Origin: Diphasiastrum complanatum
Taxonomy: Eukaryota > Streptophyta > Lycopodiopsida > Lycopodiales > Lycopodiaceae
Assembly (NCBI GenBank): GCA_029204225.1
Contig: CM055102.1
Location: 2,051,629-2,115,628 of the forward strand
Length of the DNA: 64,000 nucleotides
Reading direction: 5' to 3'
The notes beneath the pieces were generated by a model that saw only the letters and a program-made list of their open reading frames with translations, was not told the origin of the DNA and did no database searches. Below, in pieces: positions 43,879-54,409 of this stretch. The position numbers were made by a program, and so were the translations under genes. Within the stretch, counting starts at the first letter, position 1. Each line of letters starts with the position of its first letter.

Positions 43879-45573
43879 CTTTATGGCTGAGTGTGACAGT
43901 TTGAAGCTTCATTCTCGACGAGAGCTACAGCCCGATAATTCGACTTGCCTGACGATTCGTTTGCTCAATGTCCCATCTTCAGCACTTGTAGGAATCCGAC
44001 AATTCGGTGTCGATGCCCGCCAATTTGTCGGCCATGCTAGAGAAGGGTTGCATGAGTTCACCATCTCCAACACCCACTCACTTCATAATTTTCAGTTAGG
44101 TGTCTCTTTTATGATGGTTTTTTTCTCCACTATAATTTTTTCTAACACACGAAAGAAAATGTACACTTGAAGGCTTGAAGCTTGCTCGATCAAGTGGAAT
44201 GAGCAACTTCCAGTAAACAACCGATTGTTTTCAAAGATTGTTGGATGATTTTGCTCGTAGGAAGTCAACTATTCGAATTGAAGAAGATTTCGATTTTAGA
44301 ATCAAAGTTTAATAAGAATTTAATGAAGCTAGATAGGAAAAAAAATTGGCCATGTTGAGAAATGGGACGAAAACAACCAATTTTCATGAAAGAAGGGCGT
44401 AAATATTGTGCTCAATGTATGTCAACTGACAACAAATAACCTAAAAAAACATGAGGCCCTTGGCAAAATGCCATCTATACAATATTTGCCTCTCTCATTT
44501 CTATCTCGAACAACTAGTTGAAGAATTTTGAAGCAATTAAAGATTGCAAGATCAATGATTAGAGAGGATGAGATCATCCTATTGAATTTCTCGAAATCAA
44601 TGCCATGATTTGATAACTTTCCAATGAAATATTTATCTAGTTTTATAACATATCAAAGTGCCAATAATGTGTGTGTGTGTTTAACATCAAAGTATAAGAC
44701 ACCATAGGAATTTGCCATGCCACCAAGATAATAGAATACATACACCTGCCATTATTATATGATTCAAACCAAGATAATACATACAACTATCATATAGGAA
44801 TAGAATACAGATACCTTTCATATGAGTCTAAATAATAGAATACATACACCTATCATTTATGAGTCAAGACTCAAAAATGATGGAATATATTGATCTATCA
44901 TAATATGAATGAATATTTCATGATTGGATATGAGCGTATGTAGTAAGGACTGATGGGGACTCGCAGACAGGCCACCACATTTTGTAGTTGTTGTCAATCA
45001 AACTCAAATTGGGGAATACTTAAGGAGTGCACTCCATGTGCACCTACACTCCTGGCGCCACTCCATCCAATTGTGATGGATGAGGCGAAGGAAAAAAAAA
45101 AGATATGTGTGGCCTTGGATGGAGTGGGGATGGTGAGCCCACCACATTTGACTGTTTACTCCTTTCACAATACCCGTGACCAGGCCTGCAGTTGCAGATT
45201 GCAACTTGCATTGCAGTGAAGGCTCATCTGCCACAAAGGCAAAATATATACAATGAAAAGGAAAACTTAAAACGAGTCCAAATTTTAGAATTTTCCTTTC
45301 GTTTTGAAGGCCATATTAAAATTAACAGTCAAACCTGACTTAAGATTCGAAACCTCGCGGCTGCCTCACCTCAATTCCCCTTTTTGACGCCACGTGCTAC
45401 TTGCACTTGCACTTGCACGTGGTATGTGTGGACAGCATGATCCGCAAAATTCATTCTTTCCTTTACCAGATCAGATCAGTGATAGCGGTGCTCTAAAATC
45501 GTATCAGATGACGGCAAATTTCTAAATTCCAGTTTAATGAGAGAAGATACTGCATATTTTATAAGAATATGCT
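43879..45573. other. intergenic, no supported gene
   Basis: AT-rich sequence after the truncated copia. A 95-codon forward frame at 43883-44170 (MAECDSLKLHSRRELQPDNS) is unrecognised. The rest shows only short frames and the imperfect repeats at 44729-44870. Confidence 0.4.
44729..44870. repeat. imperfect short tandem repeats
   Basis: Four diverged units of the type AATAGAATACATACACCTATCAT, roughly 25-50 bases apart. Confidence 0.6.
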
Positions 45574-45818
45574 GCATTTTAATGAGGATATGAAGATCTT
45601 CGCATTCTCATGAGGATACCCTTCTGGCTCTGGCCTCATTTAAGGAGGATTGGGTCTATTTCTTTTAATTTTAGCTAGAGTTTAGCAGTGCTTTAGGAAT
45701 TGTCATCCAAATTCCAAAGCCATGCAGTTTAGTTAGAATAATATACCGAATTCTAATGAGAATATGAGATTATCCGCGTTCTAATGAGGATATCCTGCTC
45801 GTTTTAGTTTATAAAGAG
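45574..45818 (+). promoter_or_regulatory. duplicated upstream module with TATA-like box
   Basis: Four 18-base units of the type GCATTCTAATGAGGATAT start at 45574, 45602, 45748 and 45776. They form two pairs, each with a 28-base step, and the pairs are 174 bases apart. TTTATAAAGAG follows the second pair at 45808. The module lies about 1 kb upstream of the transporter start codon. It could be a promoter element or U3 sequence of an old LTR. Confidence 0.45.
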
Positions 45819-46803
45819 ATGAGACTATGTAAGTTCATAGTATTGTGGTAAATAAATCTTTTGCTGACTTGAATGTATAGTTTAGAATGTAATAAAGTCT
45901 AGTATTTGTTCCATAGAACATAAGAGTTCTCACCAAAGAAGATAATTATGGAGTTTCTGAAAGTCAACGTCTTTTAATTTTCTTTTGAACCAGGTTACGA
46001 TGGAGCTAGATGCCATTCTAGCATAATGCTGGTTTTCTAGCACTGCTTCATAGGATTTATAGACCCTCGGTGGTGGACAGATAATGATAGACCGGGAGAC
46101 AGTTTGCATGTTGAGGAAATAGACATATGTCCGTTCAATACTTTTGATGAGCTTTGGGCCAAATTTTTGCATGTCGGTCCTCGGAGATTTAAAAGCGCTA
46201 CAGATTGCTACTTGTATTAGAATTTTTAAGGTTTTGGAGTTTAATTCTTTTCCTATTTTTTAACTATGAAATCTGCGTTTTATCTGGGCTAAGGGCTTAA
46301 GTGAGATCCAACACCATAGGTTCAATCTCCAGGACCGTCACGGTGGTATCAAGAAAGGACTCAGGAGTCAGTAGCCATCAGGACAAAATTTTGGATTCTT
46401 TATACTTTATGGATTGTCCTTTGATTTGATGCATGAGCTGCTTGCTGCGGTATGAGCTTGGTCTATAGTACTATTCAGTCGTGGAGCTTTCTAAATTCAA
46501 AATATACGTAACAAAAGCATGATTCATTGTAAAAATCTGTATAGTTCCACTTTAAAGAGTTCTAGGAGTGCTGCCATCATGCTAATAGAACAGTACATTT
46601 GAAGGAGGGTTTGATTTTGAACTGTGTGCTTGATCTGTATCATGTATGTGTTGGGGCAAGTTGTTTTGGCCATGAAAATCTTTATTGAGCAGCTCTGCAG
46701 CTCGTGCATTCGATTTTAGTTATATTTGAAGCTAAAGGAGGGAGCACAGTTTTGATTCGATATTAGTTAGATCTTAATAAAGCGCAAGGAGCGATCATCA
46801 GAG
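45819..46803 (+). other. upstream region of the transporter gene
   Basis: No supported gene. It should contain the proximal promoter and 5' UTR of the transporter. No TATA box near the start codon stands out to the eye. Confidence 0.4.
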
Positions 46804-48830
46804 ATGGATTCTACCCATACCTTGGAGGAAGGTTTGTTAGAAGATGACTTTGGTACTGAGGCTCCAGCTGTAAAGAAGGGAGGTTGGCTGCTCAACAAAT
46901 CAGTGCATATTGATGAGCGCATCATCGTTCATGAGAAGCTGTCAGTGGACGAGATGCTGCGGAAATGGGTGGGAGAGTTTGGGATAGCGCAGTTTATGCA
47001 TTTCATGCTGGTGAGCTTGGCATGGACCATGGAAGCGCTGCACACCATGGTCATGATTTTCGCTGATCGTGAGCCAGAATGGCGATGCCTTCCATCTTCC
47101 GCGCCTGCTTCCAATACTTACTCAGCTTCTGGATCATTTTCCTGTACAGACGCAGCGTCTAGATGCAGCATGGATTATCCCAGCGCTTGGGAATGGGTGG
47201 GCGCAAAAGGCAGCTCGATCGTATCCGAATGGGGCCTCACATGTAAGGATAGCTACAAAGTTGGCCTGGTGGACTCCATGTTCTTCGTTGGAGCCATCTG
47301 CGGTAATACGGTCTCTATCTTTGTTTCTCTCTTCAATTGATGATGTTTTTCGAATCATTCATTTGATTATGTGATGGAAGAATGAATGGCTATTTGATCC
47401 GGCATGTCTCCCTGATCATGTGATAGAAAAATGAATAGCTGCTTCGTTTCGCAGGTGCTGGCATCTTCGGCAATCTTTCGGATTCGTCCCTTGGACGCAA
47501 AGGCGTGCTCCGGCTAGTGTGTCTGATGAGCGGCGTAGCTGGGCTAGCCACAGCATTGTCACCAAATTACTGGATCTACCTCGTGCTGCGCTGGATCACC
47601 GGCGTGGCCTGTGGAGGAGTGGGTCTATCTTCTTTCGTGCTTGCCACTGAGCCTGTAGGCCCATCGAGGAGAGGAGCCGTAGGAATGTCGGCTTTCTATT
47701 TCTTCTCGCTGGGAATCATGGTGCTGCCTTCCCTTGCCTATGTCTCATCTTACTCATGGCGCCATCTTTACATCTTCACCTCCATTCCCACGCTCGTATA
47801 TTGCGTGCTCGTCCTGCCCTTCGTCTCCGAGTCTCCGCGCTGGTACATAGTCCAGGGGCGCATGGAAGACGCGATGAAAGCGCTTCGAGTATTCGCTCGA
47901 AGGAATGGCAAATTTATTCCGCGTGGCGTCGAGCTAGCTTCAGAACTCGGCGATGGTGAGAATAGTCCGAAAGCTGTAGCAAAAATAGCAGAGAATCAGG
48001 ATGGAGACACCGTCCCATTGTCGGTGGATCACTCCCAAGATTTTTCAAGCATCGACAGCTCTCCCGCAGGCGGCACCAAAGCATCAGGCAGCTTGCTTGA
48101 CATATTTAGATATGCGGAGACACGGTTGAGAATGATCGTGATGGCTGTAGTTTGGTTCAGCTGCGCTGTTGTTTACTATGGCATCAGCCTCAACGTCGTC
48201 AACATCGGCGTCAGTCTCTATCTCAGCGTCTTCCTCAACGCCATCGCAGAGATGCCGGCCTTCGCCATCACTGCCTTCCTCCTAGGAAAGCTGGGCCGAA
48301 AAGTCATGCTCGCTGGATCAATGTTACTCAGCGGAGGCTGCTGTCTCATTGCCACCTTCCTCATCACCACACCCTCACCATCGCCAGCACCATTGCCCAA
48401 TTCTTTGTTCTTAGGAAACTGGGCAGCTGTGCCTTACATGAACATGCTGCACTCCGATGCAAGTTCGGCTCCGTTGCACAATGCAAAGGAAATTGGACGA
48501 CTAGTATGCGGAGTTGTGGGAATTTTCGGCATGGCTGCAACTTACAATCTCACCTATCTTTACACGGCAGAGCTCTTCCCTACGGTGGTGAGGAATGCTG
48601 CGCTTGGGCTGGCGAGTCAGGCTTCACAGCTAGGAGCAGTGGTGGCACCGCTTGTGGTGGTCCTGGGGCGCATGAATCCCTCTATCTCATTTGCTGTCTT
48701 TGCAGTATCGGCAATCACTGGGGGCTTGCTGTCGCTGAAACTCCCCGAGACCTTGAATAAGCCACTGTGGGACACTTTTGAAGGATTGAAGAGTGAAGAA
48801 CAAAGACACGAACACGAAATTGTTAGCTGA
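46804..48830 (+). CDS. organic cation/carnitine transporter, OCT4-like (two exons)
   Basis: Major-facilitator transporter of the plant organic cation transporter family. Exons 46804-47302 and 47455-48830 join in frame to 624 codons. The intron is GT-AG, and the junction restores ICGAGIFG. Visible signatures: an N-terminal tail of about 60 residues; the first membrane segment with EALHTMVMIFADREPEWRC (residues 77-95), typical of the Arabidopsis OCT2-OCT6 group; the family motif GNLSDSSLGRK (172-182); ATEPVGPSRRG; SESPRWYIVQGR; GKLGRK in the second half; and LPETLNKPLWDTFEGL before the C-terminus. About 12 membrane helices are expected. The central hydrophilic loop (about residues 320-400) and a Pro/Ser-rich loop in the second half look long, and 624 residues exceeds the roughly 500-540 usual for the family. 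In Arabidopsis OCT4-6 are reported at the vacuolar membrane, so location here is inference. The exact substrate is unknown. The codons look GC-richer than the surroundings, and no lesion is seen. Confidence 0.93.
47303..47454 (+). other. intron of the transporter gene
   Basis: A 152-base intron starting GTAATACG and ending TTTCGCAG. It is AT-rich with in-frame stops. It contains an imperfect internal duplication around TGTGAT(G/A)GAA(G/A)AATGAATG.GCT (about 47372-47390 and 47420-47441). Confidence 0.9.
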
Positions 48831-50229
48831 TCTTCACGTTCTTATAATTGAACTGAGATAAGCTCCTAACTTGCCGACTTTGGTGAACCAAAACCATGTC
48901 TAATTTTGATGACATTCTAAAAAACACAAAACGTTCACCGGTAGATGCAGATCAGTTATTGTGACTTTTCCGTTCTTGATCAAGGATGGCAATGGATAAG
49001 TGATCAAACATGGAAGAAATGGTCCTCCTTTTATCCTGCTCTCCAGATACTTTTCTCTTGAAAAACTCATTCTCAAAACAAGTTCAGATCATAGCACAAA
49101 GGCCATTGAATCAAAAGCCGCTAGTGTAATTAGAATTAATGGAAACGATTTAGCATTCAAGTCATTGAATTTGCCATGCTCAAGCTTTTTGAATTATTAT
49201 TATTATTATGAGGTTCCCAATGATATTACTTTGTGCACAGGAGAGCAACTATTGCGTGTCAATTTTGCTCTTAGTTTTGACCTTCAGTTTTAAATTCTTG
49301 AAAATATCCTCAAACTTTGGTATTAATATCAATGCACAATTGATATTGATTTCTCTATACCATTATGCATCTTGGTTAAAAGGGGGACTTGAACACCTTG
49401 GATGCCAAGCTAATCAACTAAGCCAAACGGGTGGATTCTGATACAATTATGGGATTTAGGCGATTAATTGCATTATCTTCAGAAGTTCACTCATCAGAAC
49501 TTGATTGTTCTATTGGCTATAGGTTACTGTACCGTGAGACACTACCAAGCGGGATTTCCTTGACATTTGTGCATGAAAAGACGGTTCCACACTGTCAATC
49601 AGTAAGAGAGGAAATGCGTGGAGAATGTATCGAATCTGTGAGAGCTAAATTTATACAGATGCAAAGCAAGAAAGGGTGGCTATGGATGAGTGTGGCAAGA
49701 AAATTCCTCCACACCAAGAATCGAGTGTACAGCCGAAACCAACAGTGTCAGAGTGCTCAATAATTTGAGACAGCGAGGACTTCAAAAGCTTGGGGAGGTT
49801 TGGAATTAGAATCTAATTAGAGTGCCTATGTACTCTTGGATTCAGAGAAACAAAAAAGCAAAATACTGTTTTTATGAGCTTTCAACCACAAAGTTCTAAA
49901 AGCACAACACCATCAAGTACAAGACAACCAAAGAAGGACAAAATGAATGCAACTAATTCGATGGCTCTGATATCAACTATTAGAAGTTCCATCGTGGAAG
50001 TTGATCAAAGGTTAATATGCAATTCTTGATGAATGCTCAATAATTGCCCATCCATAGAAACATTGACATCTCATCCTCATGCATTGGAGCAACACCAATT
50101 CAAGCATGCTCAAGGCTACAATTGAATCCATCCAATATATACATAGTATAAATGGGTCCTCCACCAAGATTGCCATGCCTGAACACCAAGCTTGCCATAA
50201 CTGAATTGAAGAGAATAAGTTTGTAAATA
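48831..50229. other. downstream intergenic region
   Basis: Contains the 3' UTR of the transporter and about 1.2 kb without a supported gene. A 110-codon forward frame at 49431-49763 is unrecognised. Degenerate tRNA-like boxes at 49385-49425 (reverse) are too close together for a functional tRNA. Confidence 0.4.
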
Positions 50230-50885
50230 TTTTGATGCATCATCCTAAGCATGAAGTTAGGATGTATAAAATTCTTTTTGTGAAATATAAGGATGTCTTT
50301 GTTTGGAACCTTAAAGACTAGAAAGGCATACCAAAGAAATTTGGAGACAATATATATTTTAAAGAAGAGGCTGTGCCAATTCAACAAAGCAATATTGGTA
50401 AAATCCATAGTATTCTTTGATGGTAAAGATACAATAGATAGATATCTGAATGTAGGTAATATATATCATGTACTCCATAGTGAAAGGTTGTTTCTGGTTG
50501 TAATTGTCCCAAAGAGAAAAACAAAAAAGCTTATGTCAGTACGTCAAGAATTTGAATGTTGCAACTAAAAAAGACTACAATCCTTTACCTTTCATGGGTT
50601 CTATTTTAGAAAAGGTTGCAAATCATGAAAGATATAGCTTGCTTAATGGTTTCTCAAGGTATAACCAAGTGAATATCAAGAGAAGACTACCGTAATCACC
50701 ACTAATTGGGGAGCTTATGCCTAGCACCAGAATGCCTTTTGGTTTATGCAATGCACCAGCTACATTCCAAAGAATAATGACAACTAGAATTTTCTTATGG
50801 AATTCCTTGAAAGTTCTATTGATAATTTTTTACACTAATACAAGAGAACATTTGGGCAGATTGAGACAAACATTACAAAGGTAGA
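50230..50885 (+). pseudogene. pol: gypsy RT fragment
   Basis: Reads through several frames as a gypsy pre-RT and RT start: VKYKDVFVWNLKD, stop, KGIPKKFG, then EEAVPIQQ, VVIVPKRKTKKLM, ATKKDYNPLPFMGSILEKV, GFSRYNQVNIKR and TRMPFGLCNAPATFQRIMTT. Sequence up to the catalytic YXDD box is decayed (IIFYTNTREHLGRLRQTL). The pattern KYKDVF...KGIP is distinct from the Athila-like pols elsewhere in the window, so this is another gypsy lineage. No flanking LTR was found. Confidence 0.8.
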
Positions 50886-52398
50886 GAGAAACTTTAATTT
50901 TCTTACATACAAAAAAATAATTTACACTTTTTTACAACAAACTTATTTTACAAGCCAAATGTTTCATGGATTTCAAAAACATTCAATTCAATTAATAAAC
51001 TTTCTTAAGTCCTCTTTCTAAGTTCATTCATTTATCATTTCAATTTTTGAACCTCCATATTTTTTTGTTTGAAGTTAGATTCCTCCTGTACATTCAAAAG
51101 CAAAAGTGATCAGATCGTCAAGCTTGACATTGTGCAAATATCTATACTCTCATAATCATTACTTGATGTATTAAATTTCACTTCCTTTTTTTTTTCTAAT
51201 TTACTACATTTATATTTTATATTCTATTTCTTCGAACTCTTGTACCCTCCATTTGAGCTCAAATTCCAACACATTAAAAAGAAAAACTCATTGGCTCAAC
51301 AAGTTTGATATTGTAGAAGTCCTATTTATACCAAAATTTGATTTCTTCGAAAGTTCTTTATATTTGCTCTTATAGAAAACACACACGCACTATCATTAAT
51401 CCTATTTTTTGATAAATATTTCAAATGGATTGGAATTATGAGCCGAAAGATGACAATCAGCCATATTGTGAAAAAAAATGACATAGAAGATTATTGGGAT
51501 CAAGGTGACTATGATCAAAATGACAAGTTCGGTGATGATTGTCAATATCAAGATTACAACAACAATTCTCAACTTGAACGCTCCTTTGAAAATTTCAATG
51601 ATGACCAACAATACGAGGATCAACACGAACAAGTCATTGAACATTGGATTGAAGATGATGCAATTGAACCATTCAATGGTCAAGATGAATTAGATTCCAA
51701 TGATGGTGAATATCAATGCATTAGAGGAGTTCCAAAATTCAAACTTATAAAGATATCTTTAGCTTTTTTCTTTAATTTTGACCACCACTTGGCCCAATCA
51801 AAATGCACACATTTGAAATCTACATAACATAGGTCAAATAAATTGAAAAATAATAGATTTGTTTAACTATGCTAGTTAGTATAATGAAATTTGGTAACTA
51901 GTCTAGTTATAGTTATAGAATGATAGTAGGCACAATGATCTAATGTTGTTACTGTGATTCTGTCATGAGGTTAAATGTGATATGGAAAAATGAGTTTTTT
52001 AGGAAAAATGTGATGGATTGAGTTTGTGGATCGAACAGACAGGTCAAACAATCAGATCACAACGATCCTACTACTACACGAAGGCAATGGTCGACTGATT
52101 CTCTTGGTGCGTGCACTACTACAACAGTAGGTGAACACAAAATAGAGTTTGATTGTAGAAGAGCAAACAGTCAGATAAAATAATTAGAGACTTAGACAGA
52201 AACCGGAAAGCATGCAACACTAACAAAATCTGAATGCAAAACCTAATAGTAATTTATTTCAGATTGAATGTATAGAAATACAAGTCAGATGATACTAGTG
52301 AGCACAAATCAATAGCGAGTGAAACCACGTGCTCACAAAGCTAACTACGATATGTAATAGTTATGAGCTTGTATTGACAATCAGTCTGAAAGGAAAGA
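50886..52398. other. AT-rich region, one hypothetical ORF
   Basis: Very AT-rich, with no transposon signature apart from a possible Gag-like acidic ORF at 51438-51827 described separately. Confidence 0.4.
51438..51827 (+). CDS. hypothetical acidic Asn/Asp/Gln-rich ORF
   Basis: 129 codons starting MSRKMTISHIVKKNDIEDYW. Residues 15-95 are very rich in Asp, Asn, Gln, Glu and Tyr (DQGDYDQNDKFGDDCQYQDY). It ends in a hydrophobic segment. No start context or neighbour supports translation. It could be a remnant of a gypsy Gag tail or a chance frame in low-complexity AT-rich DNA. Confidence 0.25.
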   Translation: MSRKMTISHIVKKNDIEDYWDQGDYDQNDKFGDDCQYQDYNNNSQLERSFENFNDDQQYEDQHEQVIEHWIEDDAIEPFNGQDELDSNDGEYQCIRGVPKFKLIKISLAFFFNFDHHLAQSKCTHLKST

Positions 52399-52941
52399 TG
52401 TGAAGAATTGCCAAAAATTGGCAATTATAGGACCTAAATCTTAGATTTAAGGTGAAAATTTGACCAACTAGCTATCTACCAAGCATGACTCTAGGAAATA
52501 GACTAGGGTTTCATTTAGGTCAAGGAGAGTGAGTTAACTTCCTTATGACATGCTAGAAATCCACCTAACTTCAAGAAGGAAGTCGACTCTGCTATGTATT
52601 CCCTCTCTCCATAGTGAGAAGAAAGAAAATTTTAGAGCTCATTGGCAATCTCAAGCTAGTTCACTATGTACATTGAGTTTTTGTGATCCAAATGCAACCA
52701 AATCAATTTCTACTTGTTTCTTAGGTTGAAGGCCGTACTATAGCCTGTAGTACACACGTGTGGGCTCGGATTTCAATGTTGATCAATGCTTTTGATTGTT
52801 AATGCTTGTTGTTTGTCAAATTGCCAATCTAGATCAACTTTTTGATGACTAGTTTTTTGGTAGATTGTTAGGCAAGCATCCAATCACTCTTGTGGATCTT
52901 TTGTAGATCCATTTATGGTCCTAAAGTACAGTACTTTCACA
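52399..52941 (+). repeat. copia 5' LTR, 543 bp
   Basis: Starts TGTGAAGAATTGCC and ends GTACTTTCACA before the primer site. It shares its first 12 bases with the element B LTR and its end with the LTR at 11831-12346. One CACACGTGTG lies at 52753-52762. Confidence 0.85.
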
Positions 52942-52954
52942 TGGTATCATAGCC
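52942..52954 (+). other. primer-binding site, initiator-Met tRNA, one mismatch
   Basis: TGGTATCATAGCC directly follows the LTR. It differs from the canonical site by one base. Confidence 0.8.
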
Positions 52955-53746
52955 AAGTACAAGATCATAAGCCATTGATCTAATGCATATCCATTTTTAG
53001 CAAGTTTTGGTGCTAAAAACTAGTATTGAGAGGGCAAGCTAGAATCTTGATTTTGGTAAGGAGATTTGATCCCAAACTTGGTAGGGGTCCAAAACCATAC
53101 TATCCACATGTGTGGGCACCTATGAACCTACATCTAATGCATAGTATTCATTTGATTCGAAAAAATTCAATTTGTGAGCTGTTGGTGTAATTTCTGGTGG
53201 AGATCCTAGAATAATCTACCAAGATCACTTGCCATTGATTAGATTTGAATTTGTTTCATGGAATATAATTAATCTAGGCTGAGTTCAAGTCCTATTAAGG
53301 TTAAAAACAGGTCTTGAAAGTACACCAAGAAGGAAGAAAGAGATTAATTCATTTTTTTGTCCAAAAATAGCCAAAATTGGCAAGATTTGATTGTAAGTAG
53401 ATTTCACATCATCTTATCTTCATTCCAACTTTGTGAGAGAGTGCTAGAACTGAGATTATAAGTCCATTTTTTGGATTAGAAATCTAATTTGAGTGAAAAA
53501 CTACAAGAGAGAGACCTTAGTGAGTTTCTAGAGACAATCAAATCCATTTCTTGGTAAGATTTGTTTGAAAGTAGTTTTCACTTCATCTTATCTTCATTCC
53601 AGCTTTGTGAGAGAGTGATAGAATTGTGATTATAAGTCCATTTGTTGGATTAAAAATCAAATTTGAGTGAAACATTGCAAGTGTGAGACCTTTGTGAGTT
53701 TCAAGTCAATCAAATCTATTTCTTGTTTGTAGAAGTCACCAGTAAG
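52955..53746 (+). other. copia leader with internal duplication
   Basis: About 790 bases without an ORF. A segment around 53395-53540 is repeated at 53560-53715 (CACATCATCTTATCTTCATTCC, GTGAGAGAGTG, TATAAGTCCATTT), a direct duplication with a period of about 165-170 bases. Confidence 0.6.
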
Positions 53747-54409
53747 ATGGGATCTGCTGGAGCATACCTTCTAAAAGCTAGTGAGAGATTGAATTCTACA
53801 AATTATGATATTTGGAAGGTTAGGATGGAGTCACTCTAGGTGCTCCAAGACCTTCATGAGTTCTTGATTGAAGATGAAGACGGACCTCTAGGTGCATAGG
53901 AGCTAGCTAGATACAAGAAGAGATCTAGGCTTGCACTTCATTGTGTGAAAATGAATGTAAGCAATGATTTGTTGAGAGAAGTATCAGCATGTACTAGTGC
54001 TAAAGAGGCTTGGGAGTCTTTAAAATCAATCTATGAATCTAGCAACACTTCTAGAGTTCTTATGCTTAGAAATCAGATTCTGCAAAGCATGAAGAGAAGT
54101 GAGGAGAGTGCACAGGATTATGTACTCAAAATCAAGTTTCTAAATAGGGAGTTGGCTTCTGTTGGAGAGAAGATTCATGATGGAGAGCTTGTAAAAATTG
54201 TCCTTAATGGTCTAGGAGATGACTTTGCAAATTTGGTCCAAAGTTTTGCCATCCAAGACATTTTGCCAACTATAGAAAAACTTCACAATGTATTAGTGGC
54301 TGAAGAGTGTAGGATGCTCCATGCAAAATCTAGGATGAGTTCCTTGTCTTTGCAGGATGGTGATGAGAAAGCCAATTTCTCATTCAAGGGCAAAATGAAG
54401 ACCAATTGA
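53747..54409 (+). pseudogene. gag: copia Gag, fused to gypsy pol
   Basis: Starts MGSAGAYLLKASERLNSTNY at 53747. In-frame stops occur at two places before ELARYKKR (one replaces a codon in MESL, one follows GPLGA). It is then open from 53945: KMNVSNDLLREVSACTSAKE, SNTSRVLMLRNQILQS, VKIVLNGLGDDFANLVQSFA. It resembles the Gag at 4355 and the truncated one at 17655. Homology ends at KGKMKTN (54409), just before the zinc knuckle, and gypsy RT sequence follows at once. Confidence 0.88.

Noticed and set aside
46285-46340. Possible pol III B-box (GGTTCAATCTCC) upstream of the transporter
   Set aside because: No convincing A-box, no target duplication or tail; a single degenerate box is expected by chance.
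47756-48760. Other-frame ORFs of up to 202 codons inside the transporter exon
   Set aside because: Shadow frames of a GC-rich coding exon; the transporter frame has clear family motifs.
49385-49425. tRNA/SINE-like A and B boxes on the reverse strand (TGGCTTAGTTGA and GTTCAAGTCC)
   Set aside because: Only 31 bases separate the box starts, too few for a tRNA or a standard SINE head, and no acceptor stem or A-rich tail pairs with it.
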